A DNA stretch of 64,000 nucleotides from Calendula officinalis (lineage: Eukaryota > Streptophyta > Magnoliopsida > Asterales > Asteraceae): positions 47,157,808 through 47,221,807 of the forward strand of contig OY970823.1 of the NCBI GenBank assembly GCA_963853835.1, written 5' to 3'. Positions 25,729-37,173 of this stretch are shown here, piece by piece. The notes under the pieces are model-generated. The model saw only the letters and a program-made list of their open reading frames with translations, ran no database searches and was not told the DNA's origin. How positions within the stretch are numbered: position 1 is the first letter of the stretch; the number at the start of each line of letters is the position of its first letter. Position numbers and translations under genes: made by a program.

Positions 25729-26583
25729 AGACTATTTGGTAATTCCCTCTAATGGTTCAGACGGGTGAATCCTGGAATTTACTTACAAGCAAACGGGTCA
25801 AAATGCATATTTATTTATGGTTTTCGACCATCAAGTGGTGAAATATATGGCAAGAGTTTAAGAATAGCTCGTGTTATCTGCTGCACTTGGAAGCAAATTC
25901 CTACAAGTTTTATTTTGCTGGTGGATTTGGAAAGGCTAATGTTTGTAACTGGAATTTGTAACTTTATGATTGTACAGTGCATAAACTTTCATGCTCAGGA
26001 GCTGTTAATGGAGATTCAAAAAATCTGGAAGGGGTTAATCTGTAAATTCTTAAACCCGAAGGGTGTATTATGCAATTTATTATTAATTTTAGATTATGTG
26101 CAATTCTGAAGTCTGGATGCTATTCATGTGCATGTAGAATTTTTGAAAATTTTAATATAAAAATCCATTAATTGGTGTATATACAATTTCAAGTTGGGTG
26201 GTAAATAGTTACAGTTTCAAGTTGGGTGAATAGCTCCTGCTCCAAATGCTACTCAGTTGTATATAGTATAGTTTGAAGTCTTATGTGTAAATACGGTATA
26301 TTTATAATTCTATATATTGATATCAATATAATGCATAATAACCCTATCGAGTATTTCCACATTCTCGAACAATGTCATTTGGCACCTGATGCTCTATAGC
26401 AGAAACCAAATTTGATAATTCAGCCCTTATCCTTCATCAGTTGATAACAAAGAAATCACAATCAGCAGAATAAATAATCTGTTTCTTTTCATGGGTGTTT
26501 GTTGTACAATAAGAAGTAGATGGATTTTACTTTCAAAATGTGAATTATTTAAAGCTTAAAGTTGCAAACTTTTAATTTAGTGT
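25729..26583. other. PPR 3' flank and NUF2 upstream region
   Basis: AT-rich with no supported gene. An open stretch at 25765-26109 directly follows the PPR stop and most likely belongs to its 3' UTR. Confidence 0.5.
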
Positions 26584-26592
26584 GGCGGGAAA
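26584..26592 (+). promoter_or_regulatory. E2F-type site upstream of NUF2
   Basis: GGCGGGAAA is the reverse complement of TTTCCCGCC, a consensus E2F site. It lies 63 bases before the NUF2 ATG, in the leader or proximal promoter. Its function is inferred from the match and from the mitotic role of the gene. Confidence 0.5.
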
Positions 26593-26630
26593 CTGGATGT
26601 ATTCATAAAATCGCTCTCCCACACACTGAA

Positions 26631-26648
26631 ACACACACACACACACAC
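26631..26648. repeat. (CA)n microsatellite in the NUF2 leader
   Basis: A run of about nine CA units a few bases before the NUF2 start codon, probably transcribed as part of the 5' UTR. Confidence 0.8.
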
Positions 26649-26655
26649 AGACGAT

Positions 26656-29207
26656 ATGTCGAGGTACGATTACCCAAGGCTTCCCCGGAAAGAGATCATC
26701 GGAATACTTGCCGAATCCCAAATTGCCTCTGTCTCCGACGCCGATCTCATGAACCCTAACCCTGACTTCATCTCCAACCTCTACACTCAATTACTCATGC
26801 ACATGGGCTGTCTCCGGTACACATTTCGAAACCCTAACCTCTTGTGGCTCTTACAAATCAACAATACTATTTGGTGTGTTAAATTTCGAAACTGTTTGTT
26901 CAATTTCCAGGGATGATTATGGACTAGTTGAATTTTCAGACCTAGAGCAACTTGAGAACCCGGATTTACATGTCGATTCGGTAAGAATGATGCATTTGTT
27001 TAACAAGATAAAGGAAGCCACTTCTTCTCTCGACTGCCCTAAGAAGTTTAATTTAAAAGATCTCATTAAGCCTGAAGCTGATCGCACTGAGTGGTTTATT
27101 AGTGCCATTCTCAACTTTTGCCTTCACAGGTATCTTTTCTTCATTCAATTTGAAATTGTTTGATTCTGGAACTGTAATCCATAATTTCAAACATGAACAT
27201 TGTTTTGTGCTATAAATATCCAGAGATACAAGAATGAATATGCTAAGTCCTTTTGTGGATGAAATATCCAATCTGGATCTGCAACTGCAAGAACACGAGG
27301 CTAAATTATCAGATGTAGGTCTAAAGGGACTAATAATATACTTGCTTAGTTAATGAATCAGAGTGAGGCATCTAAATCTATCTTAAAATTGTAGTTGAAT
27401 GCAGAGATATCAGAGTTGAATGAATCAAGAGAAAGAGAGAAGCCTCTTGTTCAAGAAGTTGACACCAAAATCAAAGAAATGCGTCAGGCCATTTCATCTC
27501 TTAATAAACATCAAGTTTCCCTCAAGGAAACGATTAAAAAAAAGAAAGACGCATCTAAAGAAATGGATGAAAAGGTATATGAATTTATGAATGATTGCTC
27601 AAGTAAACAACAGTTGCAATATCATTTAACAATTTCTTAGGTTATAATCTCTTAGTTAGTGTTTTATTGTTTAAGGTCTTACAATTTCTTGTGGTGTTGT
27701 TCAGATTTCTAGTGCTGAGTTTGCCTTGGTACAAAGTGCTCAAGAAAATGCCAGTTTGCGTTCCAAAATTGTTCAATCTCCAGATAAACTACAGGTACAA
27801 GCTACTCGTTTTTTCTTTATTAAATAACAAAATTGTATATTTTTAGTTTCAAACCTTGTATATTTTTTCTTTATTGATTTAAAATTCAAAGAGAGCATTG
27901 GAGGAAAAGAAAACAGTTCAAATTGAAGCAAAGAATGCAGAAAGAGCAGCAATGCAGTATTTTCATGAAAAAACTGCCATCCTTGAACTTTATACAAAGG
28001 TATTCCGTCTTTCTACTGCTCCGTGTAACCGCCAGATAAGGTATTTGCCAGCTCAGCAATTGTTTAACCATTAGATAGTTGTATCCTTTTACTTAAACAG
28101 TTAAACATAGAGATATGTCTTGAAGTTTGATTACCAAAAATGGTTGACTTTTCAGTGGTGGTTTTATACTTATTTTGTTCCATTGCAGTTAGAAACAGAA
28201 AAACCAATGTGCTTGCCTGCCGATTTAGTTGAGATAATATATAATCACATTTTCTCATCTATTTTATTGTTAATTCTCAGGCAAGCAAGAAAATGAACAA
28301 GCATTTGAAGCTAATGCAGACATTGCAAGAACAGGTTCTGTTACATGTCATTATCATGTTTTGTCATTTACATGTTTTGGTTTAAAATTTGTTTTAAGTG
28401 ATCAGGAAATAATTAAGTATGGGTTGGAACAGGACGGTTTTTGGTCTAATTTCTATTAAATATTTGATGAGTTTATTTTGATTACAAAAATAATAAGTTG
28501 GTTATGAACAGATTAACTCAGCAAAACAGGTTGAGAAAGATGTTAAGATTCTGAAAGCTAAAAACAGTGATGATGGAATGTTGGATAAATCATTTGAAGC
28601 CAAACTATTTGAGCAACAAGCTAGAGGTTTTTTTTCTTCCTTTTATGAACTTTTTCATAAGCCACCCAAAAAAACTTATAAATTTTAATTTATTCAGCGG
28701 ACCAATTAGAAGAATTACTAAAACAGTTGGAAAAAGAAAGGGATCTGAAGTGTGAAGAAGCTTCCAAAGAACTTAACAATGTCAGATCACAAATTGAGTA
28801 TAATACCCGTGGTCTCGAACAAAGGCAAAGGAATCTACAAGCTCTAGTTGCAGAGGTATGCATGGATTTTTATTTTTATTTTTATATTTTAAAAAAAATT
28901 GTAACATTTTGTAATTTATTTTCATTAGGCGGATGCCATAAATGAAAAGATCAATATGGAAAAGGAGACAGCAGCAGCTAAGCAGCAAATGTTATTCAAT
29001 AAATGTGAAGACATCACTAAAGCGGTAATACATACAAACATTCTTTAATATTTACATATGTATGAATTATGATTGATTTAATTTGAATAAGTTTTGTTTG
29101 AGAAAATAATGGAAAATTGTATGTTTATTTGTGTGTAGTTTTTTGAGTATTCAAATTCTACTGGCCACTTGCTTTCACGAATAGAGGCAGAAGCAGGACA
29201 GCAATGA
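26656..29207 (+). CDS. NUF2: kinetochore protein NUF2 (NDC80 complex)
   Basis: Eleven exons: 26656-26816, 26911-27129, 27224-27314, 27395-27574, 27705-27794, 27892-27999, 28281-28334, 28512-28626, 28698-28855, 28929-29024 and 29139-29207. They give 1341 nt (446 aa), the usual length of plant NUF2. Residues 1-150 form the calponin-homology-like head (MSRYDYPRLPRKEIIGILAE, KDLIKPEADRTEWFISAILN). The remaining 300 residues are a nearly continuous charged coiled coil, and the protein ends SRIEAEAGQQ. NUF2 pairs with NDC80 and joins kinetochores to spindle microtubules. With separase it is one of two mitotic genes here, and each has a nearby E2F site. Confidence 0.9.
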
Positions 29208-30339
29208 TCCATTGCATTTGTATAATTATTCTCGATTATGATTTCCTTACTTATTTAATGTTGTACCAAACTATTTGTCTATATACTAATTTCGGGTTGA
29301 ATGAAATTGCTTTTAATAAAGGTGGTAATTTTGATAGGTTTTATTCATGGTCAAATTTGGTACTTTGGTCACCTGATGACTGATTTCATGCTCAAGGGCG
29401 TGTTTGATTATTTTTGTTATTAAGTTCTGTTTGTATATAGTGTCCGTTTGAATATGTAAGGTCTGTTGTAGTGTTGTGAATAAGTAATTAGTAAATAATT
29501 GTTTGTTTTTGTATGCTGAACATCATGTCTGAATTAATGTAAGTTACCAATTTAACCTCTAGTCACTATCTTAAAAAAACAAATAATTAAACCTAACCAC
29601 TTATAATTATATTAGTTATGAAAACTCTAAACATATTAGTTCTATACACTCAAAATGGCTATACAAGTTACAAATGGCTTCTATATTTATAGCGAATATC
29701 AGAATTTCGACAATTCGTAAGCCATTGGCTGTCTTCAACACACTCAAATAGAAATCCATCTCAACCCTCAGTTTATGGATAATATATTCTTCTTAATGGA
29801 GTATTTATTTCAATTTGATATATTCAGGGTAACCCCTTATCAAACTCATGTTTAACCATATAATGAGGATAACCGAACTGAGGTTAACCACAAGATGGAA
29901 CTAAGTTTATGCTCGATTTTTTAACCGAACCGCATAAGAGGTTAGGTTCGAGGTTTCTTAAACTTTTAAAGGTAACCGATTTGCTAACACCCTTATCTTC
30001 TAATAAGGTGGTTTGTCACATATTCTTTGTAATTATACTAGTAATTTGACAACTAAATTAGCAATCGAACACATTTTAGAAAACAAAAAAATATATAATT
30101 TACCATATGAATACATTATCGAGTATAATCATCAAAATAAACAACCTATCTAAAATGTTACTATTACATGGTATTAGCCCTTTATACATTGTCGTTGTAA
30201 GTTTTTATTGTTCTTTAGGTCAATTGTTTTTATATCAAACGTCAAGTGATAACATGGTTTAGTGACTTTAGTCCATATTGTAAGTTAGAGGAAATTTTGA
30301 TACATATCTATCATTACAATTAGAAGAACGTAACAAGAA
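29208..30339. other. intergenic region, no gene seen
   Basis: AT-rich 3' flank of NUF2. It includes a GAGGTTAACCRAA-type low-complexity stretch at 29860-29980. No gene was found. Confidence 0.5.
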
Positions 30340-30410
30340 GCGCATCTAGTGTAGTGGTATCATAGTACCCTCCCACGGTACTGACCGGGGTTCGATTCCC
30401 CGGATGCGCA
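30340..30410 (+). tRNA. tRNA-Gly (anticodon CCC)
   Basis: 71 nt. The acceptor stem GCGCATC pairs with GATGCGC. The A box is TAGTGTAGTGGTATCATAG, the anticodon stem-loop is GTACC-CTCCCAC-GGTAC, and the B box is GGTTCGATTCC. The discriminator is A, followed by a T-run terminator. Confidence 0.97.
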
Positions 30411-30528
30411 TTTTTAATAAAATCTTTTTTTATTTATCAAAATAAAGACTACAAAAACAATTTCTTTTTATTAAACACAACAAATAAAAAAACAATTAAG
30501 CAACACAACAAATAAAAAAACAAATAAG

Positions 30529-30601
30529 CACGCCCGGTGGGACTCGAACCCACAATCGCCTGATTAGAAGTCAGACGCATTATCCATTAGGCCATGGGCG
30601 C
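30529..30601 (-). tRNA. tRNA-Arg (anticodon UCU)
   Basis: 73 nt on the minus strand. GCGCCCA pairs with CGGGCGT, with a G-U at the end and an A-C mismatch at the seventh pair. The anticodon loop CTTCTAA carries TCT, and the B box is GGTTCGAGTCC. The A-C mismatch probably leaves it functional. It lies tail-to-tail with tRNA-Gly, about 120 bases away. Confidence 0.93.
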
Positions 30602-31164
30602 AACTGCTAACTATTTTTAACTTCCTGTATAATAAACTTGATTCATTACCAAATTGGCAAATTCTAATCAAATGAAGAACCACATTCCTGTGTGATATGA
30701 TTGTGGACTGGAGTAAATATATGTTAAAGTTCATATTTAAAAATCCAATTTTAATCTATATGCATATTTCCAGAAAGAAAATAAATATATCATGTGTATG
30801 ATGCATTAATTTATATACTTATTTAACAGATTTTTCCACCCATTTGGACGGTTACATGTTAAGCAATGGTGATAAATGTTGAAATATAGTCGGGTAAAGA
30901 GGACGATCAACAAGATAGAAAACTCTCACATATAATTTTGTATTCCTTTAACGCTTATAAATCCCAAGGACTTCTTTAGCAAATAACTTTCTATTCTTTT
31001 AACTTCCATAAATCCTGAGATATATCGTTATCGTATTTAAAAACTATGAAGGTTTAATTTAATTTGTCATTTTTGTTTTCATATGAAGTATAACACATAT
31101 AACTTATTTCCAACTTTCAATCTAGTTCGTAACACAAGTAACTAAAAAAACTAAAAATATATAC

Positions 31165-31438
31165 TTCCTCCGATTCAAAATAAGTGATACACTTTAGGTT
31201 TCACGATTTTGAGACAAAAATTATAATGATGATTAAATTAGATTAATTGAATTATTAGTGAGGAATGAGTCTCACACCTTTTGAATAAAATGAGGTTAAT
31301 GATGTTTTAAAAATATAAAATAAGGGTAAAGAAGTTATATCACTTTATTAAAGTCAAATAGTTAGTGGGTGTGAGTCTTAATATTTTTTGTCAATTAATG
31401 TAATTTTTCAAAGTGTATTACTTATTTCGAATCACTCC
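31165..31438. mobile_element. Stowaway-type MITE (Tc1/mariner)
   Basis: The left end CTTCCTCCGATTCAAAATAA and the right end (reverse complement GGAGTGATTCGAAATAAGTA) are inverted repeats of about 35 bp. It belongs to the same family as 47581-47888, with a more decayed right end. Confidence 0.75.
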
Positions 31439-31450
31439 AAAAAAGAAAAT

Positions 31451-31653
31451 GGTTTTTCTAACATGTGTCCCCTAGGCACATGTTAGGGTGCATTAATGAA
31501 GTCCAAAAATTCTAAAATTATAGCAATAAACATTAATAAAGTCAAATTTTAGTGGTTTTAGGTAATGCATTAAATGATTTTGTGTTTTTTTGGGAAGATT
31601 AAAGTTCATTAATACATCTTAACATGTACCTAGGGGTACATGTTAGAAAAACC
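31451..31653. mobile_element. MITE whose two ends are each palindromic, about 200 bp
   Basis: The ends GGTTTTTCTAACATGTG and CATGTTAGAAAAACC are inverted. Within each end, ACATGTGTCCCCTAGGCACATGT-like arms fold back by themselves. The flanks share AAAAGAAAAT on both sides, a probable target duplication of 9-10 bp. It lies just beside the preceding Stowaway element. Confidence 0.65.
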
Positions 31654-32305
31654 CAAAAGAAAATGTATCACTTATTTTAAATTTATTCGATCAATCAAAG
31701 CACCTAAAATCAAACTTCAGCAACATTTAAAACAACCGTGAGGATATTAAAAGTAGAAAATGATTGAAACTCCAATTTCAAGAATGTTTTTAAGATCTTT
31801 GAAAGAACAAAAAGAATCGAATAGAGGTTAATTCGGGAATAAGTAGAAGAATATAAAACATGTCATCCCCTATTATTACACTCCAGCCCGATGTGTCTTT
31901 CCTGTTTTTTAGCTTGGTTTAATCGCTGTGATGGCCAAACTTCTTGTGATAGATGTTTAATCGTTGCGTTTGGTCACTATAGTTAATTAGTTATTGTCAT
32001 TTCTTTGTTAATACATTGTGAAAATTTAAAACTACTCACCATTTATTTTTTATATGTTTCAAAATTATTGCGCACTTGAAACTTTCACCAATCAAAAACT
32101 AATGTAATGGTAAAAGATAGAACTTCATTAGTCACAACGTAATAAAATTACCCTTTAAAGCTCTATTTTCTTAATATTCTCTTAATAAGTTTGTTAAATG
32201 TTGTAATGACACATCAACTTAACTTATATAGGTATTCACATGTCTAATAAAGATAGATAACAAATGATAAAATTAGAAAAAGATACTAGTATTAAAGATA
32301 ATCTT
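31654..32305. other. intergenic, nothing recognised
   Basis: AT-rich sequence without a recognisable gene or repeat. Confidence 0.4.
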
Positions 32306-32802
32306 CACTACGAGAAATATGTCATTTACTCACAAATATTTTCATTCACAATTTTAGAAAATGCGAAGAGAACTTAGCAAATTGTTCGCACTTATAAATG
32401 TGTGGAAGAAGCTTATATTTATAAGTATAAAAGAATGTGAGAATTCATGGCTATTTCCACATTTAAAATTGTATTAAAATAGTTCGCACTTGAACAAATA
32501 TAATGCATGTTTATATTTAAAACTTAAAAGTGCAGTGATTAATTTGTGATGCTCAATTTACCCACACTTCCTCTAGCGTGAAACATGTAGGTGTACCAAG
32601 TTGATTTCTACAATTGTAAGTGTAAACAAGTTTTATATTGGTGTAACGCTTCTAAATGTATATATTTTTTCCCTTTAATTATTTCTTATATTTTTTCTGT
32701 TCTTATAAAAGTAAAGTTTTTTCCACACACTACCGAATTTCTTTGCATTTTCAGAGAATGTAAAGAAAAATATGTGAACAAATAACAAACTTTATTGTAG
32801 TG
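32306..32802. mobile_element. non-autonomous CACTA (En/Spm) element, 497 bp
   Basis: Starts CACTACGAGAAAT and ends TTTATTGTAGTG, the typical CACTA terminal signature. Subterminal words such as GTTCGCACTT and GTGCGAA recur. The interior has no transposase. Flanking triplets CTT and TTT are an imperfect 3-bp target duplication. Confidence 0.7.
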
Positions 32803-33337
32803 TTTGTAAACGTAACTTTTCCTTATCTCCTCATCTTTTGTTTAATTATTTCTAGTATCATTAGTCTTTATTAGTTTCTTCATGTGGGTTGGTACGCTTC
32901 CGGTCTATTTTAGTCCAATAAATAAAGTAATTTTGTTGATAAAGTAGTTGCGTGGTTGTACTCGATGCTTTTACTGTTGTACCTTGGTAGCTAGATGTTA
33001 TGTCAAGTACTATGCCAAAATGATCTCAATTTGATAAGATAAGAAAAGGAATAGATTCTTCTTGTGTGCTAGGAATTGGACCATGCATGCATTATTTCCT
33101 CCATCATGGCAATGTTTGGTCCAAATATATTCCATGTCTAATCTGAAAAAGAAAGTCTTGGAATTTATATCCTCATTTGTTGTTACTTTTCGACATATGA
33201 CTTTATTTATGCACAAATGTTCAATATTGGTTTCAAATCAATTTTCTTGTGAATACGTAGAAACTTTGGGCTTCTTCAACTTGTGTTTCAGTCTACTCGT
33301 GTTGTTTAAATGGATTATGTAATTGCACAAGATTTAT

Positions 33338-33510
33338 ACTCCCTTCGATATAAAACAAGTGACATTTTCTATTTTGGGTGTATCAAAATAAGTAATACAC
33401 TTTAAAAACTTATCTTATTTTGTAAAAATTAGTGGAGCCCACACCCACTAACCGTCTACTTTAATATAGTGAAATGACTTATTTACATTTACTTTTACTT
33501 TTGGGATTGC
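33338..33510. mobile_element. truncated Stowaway-type remnant
   Basis: Contains AAAATAAGTAATACACTTT and CCCACACCCACTAAC, words shared with the interior and ends of the Stowaway copies at 31165 and 47581, but lacks a matching right end. Confidence 0.5.
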
Positions 33511-33810
33511 TTATTGAAAATAAATTATGTGTTTTCAAAATGAATAATCAGATAATCAGCGGTTACAAAACGTGATTATGAAAAATAGTGTTTGGATTAA
33601 ATTATGATGTTTGAAATCACAATAATCAGATAATCAGTTTTTTTAGCGTTTTCAAACTTGATTATTTGTTTACTTAATAAGTAAAATATAAATAAGCCGT
33701 TTTCAAAACGCAATAAGCACATCCCAACTTACTTTTCCAAAACTCCATTTTGAAGGTTCCAAAACACAAATAATTGATTATTTCAAACTTTTTGTTAAAC
33801 ACTTAGGTTA

Positions 33811-33840
33811 CTAGGTTAAAACCCGCGCGATGCGGCGGGC
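33811..33840 (-). mobile_element. Helitron 3' terminus
   Basis: On the minus strand a GC hairpin (CCCGCCGCATCGCGCGGG) is followed after several bases by CTAG and a flanking T, the Helitron 3' rule. The element body would extend to higher coordinates, toward the xylose isomerase fragment. A degraded cousin lies at 34003-34030. Confidence 0.55.
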
Positions 33841-34395
33841 TGCGAACTACATATTTCTGGCGATTAAAAGTCCATTGGTTACATATTTTTATAACAAATA
33901 CAGTACATAAGCATGAAAACTGTGTATAAAATAGAGGAAAAAGTCAATAATTAGCATTTGTGTTAAAATGTTGTTCGATTACATGGTTTGATATATAGTA
34001 GGGTACCCGCGCAATGAGGCGGCGGGTACACTGATACATCTTTTCCGCAACGATGTTGATGGTGTTCGTTTACATGTTATTTTATAACGATTATTATACA
34101 AATGACTGATAGTTGGGAATGAAATATGTATAAAGACTACATTGAAAACTTATCGGGGTTTAAAATTTGTTAAATTACATGTTTTGAAAAAAAAAGTTCA
34201 TATATGGCGATGAATTAACGTATATTATTCATCATGTAAGACCTCTCGATACACCACATTTGCTGTGTAAACGCCGTCAAGATTAAACCTTTCAATTCTA
34301 GATACAGACTCCATTGGACAGAAAATTCTATTTCCTTATTTTAAATACTTGACTTCTAAACTAAACCAAAACTATTTCTACTTAAAAACTGTAAC

Positions 34396-35712
34396 CTACA
34401 TTGCAGATTGGAAAATCATCTCAGCTAGCTCCTGCACAAATTATGAATTTAAAATCGTTACATAAAAATAAACGATAAACAAACATTTATTAAGTTGTAA
34501 CCATTTAAACCAACATCTATCTTACCTGTTTGCCAGAAGGAACTTAAGGTTCTCCCCATTCCATTGCCTTCTTTTCTAGCATATCAAAATCAACCTTTCC
34601 AGCCTAAATAAAACACCATTAATTTTATATATTAACTATTATATATATAAAGCAAAATAGTGACACGAAAAATGCATTTAAAATTACCTCGATTAGGGCA
34701 CCAAATTCTGAATCAAAACTCTGATACCTCTTGCGAACAAGCTCATCCAACGAACCATCCTTCAAATAAAAAGTAACTTATGATTATGATAATTTAATAA
34801 TTAATAATTTAAAATAAAAAATAAAAAATGAGAGAAAAAATACCTCAATAAGCTTTGCAGCATTACGAAGACCACGTGCCAAGGTATCCATACCAGCAAT
34901 ATGAGCAATAAATATATCCTCAACATCTGTAATTTCTCTTCGATTGTATAATATTAATATTACATTATAAAATAATTTAATTTTTGTAACTTAATATATG
35001 CATATATGACAGAAAGAAACTACATATTAAAAATTGACTCACAATTTGGCATCAAAATTGAAGCCACCAGGTGAAAGTCCACCCTGTAATTACAAAAAAA
35101 TAGTCAAAATCAACCATGAGAAAGAAAAAAAGAAAAGATCCCTCTGTGCTGGTGCGTATTTTAGAAATCTTATAAAATAGTCAAATAATTCTTTTAAAAC
35201 TATTTGTAGGTGAAATTTTGCAATTTCATGATATAATTAAATATTTGTATTTTAACTTACGTTTCTGATGACATTGAGCATAACTAATGTGGCTTCACTA
35301 ACATCCATTAAAAGCTGATATGTATCCCGACCTGTTATAAATCACAATCACAATAAATAAATAAATAAATAAATAACGTGTGAATAACTACACCAACATA
35401 GAAATAATAAAATTAAAGTAGCATTTGACATTATCATACCAACTTGAGGGTCACCAGTGTTGGCATCAACATTTCCTAATAAACAATTGATTCTAGCAGT
35501 TCATAGTGACAACTGCACCCAAAAAAAAAAAGTCAAACCTCGTTAAAAGTCAAATAGTCAACTCGCAACCTGTTTTATAATTAATATTAATTATTATAAT
35601 TATGTTAAACCTTATATCCACAAAATAATCTGATTATATAATTTCTTTAATTAACTAAGTACTAACCTCTATTGCTTTCTTCACTTGAGCTGCAGCATAT
35701 GCATAGAAAATG
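34396..35712 (-). pseudogene. xylose isomerase, 3' half, captured or decayed with introns
   Basis: Minus-strand exon remnants encode, in order, YAYAAAQVKKAIE (about 35667-35709), DANTGDPQVG (35440-35512), SEATLVMLNVIRN (35261-35331), GGLSPGGFNFDAKL (35043-35083), REITDVEDIFIAHIAGMDTL (34844-34941), DGSLDELVRKRYQSFDSEFG (34688-34759), AGKVDFDMLEKKAMEWGEP (to 34603) and ELAEMIFQSAM-stop (34396-34431). They match the C-terminal half of plant xylose isomerase, a sugar isomerase. It is broken: about 100 codons are missing between the first two pieces, a short deletion shifts frame near 35500, the acceptor before REITDVED has lost its AG, and an in-frame TAA follows WGEP. Retained introns exclude a retrocopy. 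No 5' half is present. Confidence 0.85.
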
Positions 35713-36328
35713 GGAAGAATTTAATTAACAAACTATTAGCGATCACATATAAACAATTGAGCAAATACCGGTTGTCACAAAAGAGATAGGTGCCTGAAAG
35801 TGCACCAACTAATGTAGATTTCACTTGGAACAGATTTGTATTATCACAATTGGGTAGATAAAATCATTAACATTAAAAATTTATCCATTTTCTTTATAAA
35901 AAACAAAAATATATGGCAAGTCGTGACCGCATGAGCATCCACGACTTCTGTGACAAGCATGTTGTACAACCTAATATATTTGATCATAAAAGTCAAAATT
36001 GCACAAACCTGCCCAAGTGATTCGATAAGCTTGGTTCTGCACAACAAGATGTGGGGTGATTCTTTCTCATATGCATTCCATATATTTTTGCATTAAAAAG
36101 AAGCGAGCTTGACCTAATATAACATATATGTACCATTAATTTTTTAATTTAATTCCTAAGTTTTAGGAAATTTACAAAAAAAAAGTAATAAAATAAAAAT
36201 GTAAAATGACGTAAATACCCCCGAACCATTAAATGAATTAAATAATCATAAATTAATTTACTAAGTTCTAATTGATTGAAAATAGTTCTATCGGTTCTGT
36301 AAATAATATGGGTTCTGTATGGAATTCG

Positions 36329-36332
<4 letters not shown>

Positions 36333-36411
<79 letters not shown>
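36333..36411. repeat. (TA)39 microsatellite abutting an element end
   Basis: 78-79 bases of perfect TA. Its left side is ATTCGACCC, so on the minus strand the tract runs into AGGGTCGAAT, like the end beside the TA tract at 61885. Confidence 0.95.
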
Positions 36412-36413
<2 letters not shown>

Positions 36414-36572
36414 GTCTACATATTACCTCTCAACATCCTTACTTTGGTGGGATTAAATATTATGGTGGTATTTTTGATGAATTCCTCCATGCCCATCGTA
36501 ATAATGAAATTATGTCATTTGAATGTAAGAGAAAACAATTTTCCGTTTGGCTTAGCTTTGCTATATATGATA

Positions 36573-37011
36573 GAGTTATGTTTTAGGTAGTTCATATTTA
36601 AAATAAAGTTTTAATAGACAAATCCTAACTATTGGATCAAAAATCTCTTAACAATCACCGCTGGCCACCGCCGAGCGCCGTCGCCGCCACAATCACATGT
36701 GATTGGACACAATCACATGTGATTAAAAGCAGGTGACGGTGGCGAGTGGTGCCGGTGGTGGAGATGGTGACCGACAGAGGTTGATGTTGATGGTGGTCGG
36801 CAGTGTGCAATCACATGTGATTTAATACATATGGGGTGGTCGGCGGTGTACTGCAATTACATGTAATTTAATAATACACATGAAGTGGTGGTGGTGTTGA
36901 TCTATTAAATCACATGTGATGATGATGGTGATTTGAAAATTGATTGATCCAAAAACTGATATTTATTTCTTAGAACTTTACAAAAAACATGAACTACTTT
37001 GAACGTTTATC
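36573..37011. mobile_element. Mutator-like non-autonomous element A (CACATGTG family)
   Basis: The ends are inverted: GAGTTATGTTTTAGGTAGTTC on the left and, reverse-complemented, AAACGTTCAAAGTAGTTC on the right, both leading to TTGGATCAA about 60 bases inside. The interior mixes GGC/GGT triplets with several AATCACATGTGATT palindromes (first at 36691). Target duplication is unclear (TATATGATA against TATATGTAA). Confidence 0.6.
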
Positions 37012-37173
37012 TATATGTAATATCAATAAAGCTCAAAGGGAACCGATTCTGAACGTCGGTATGTAAGAGTATTTGTAAAGTCTACAAAAAATTTAATCGT
37101 AATTATATCTACATTTTAAATGTGGTCTATGAAGAAGATACATGATGATTGATGAATAAAATACATTATATAC

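Noticed and set aside
25765..26109. Open frame of 114 codons after the PPR stop
   Set aside because: No recognisable domain, AT-rich, directly behind the PPR gene on the same strand; most likely 3' UTR.
36272..36586. Open frame with alternating Tyr-Ile
   Set aside because: It runs through the (TA)39 microsatellite; the same happens on the minus strand at 61815-62021.
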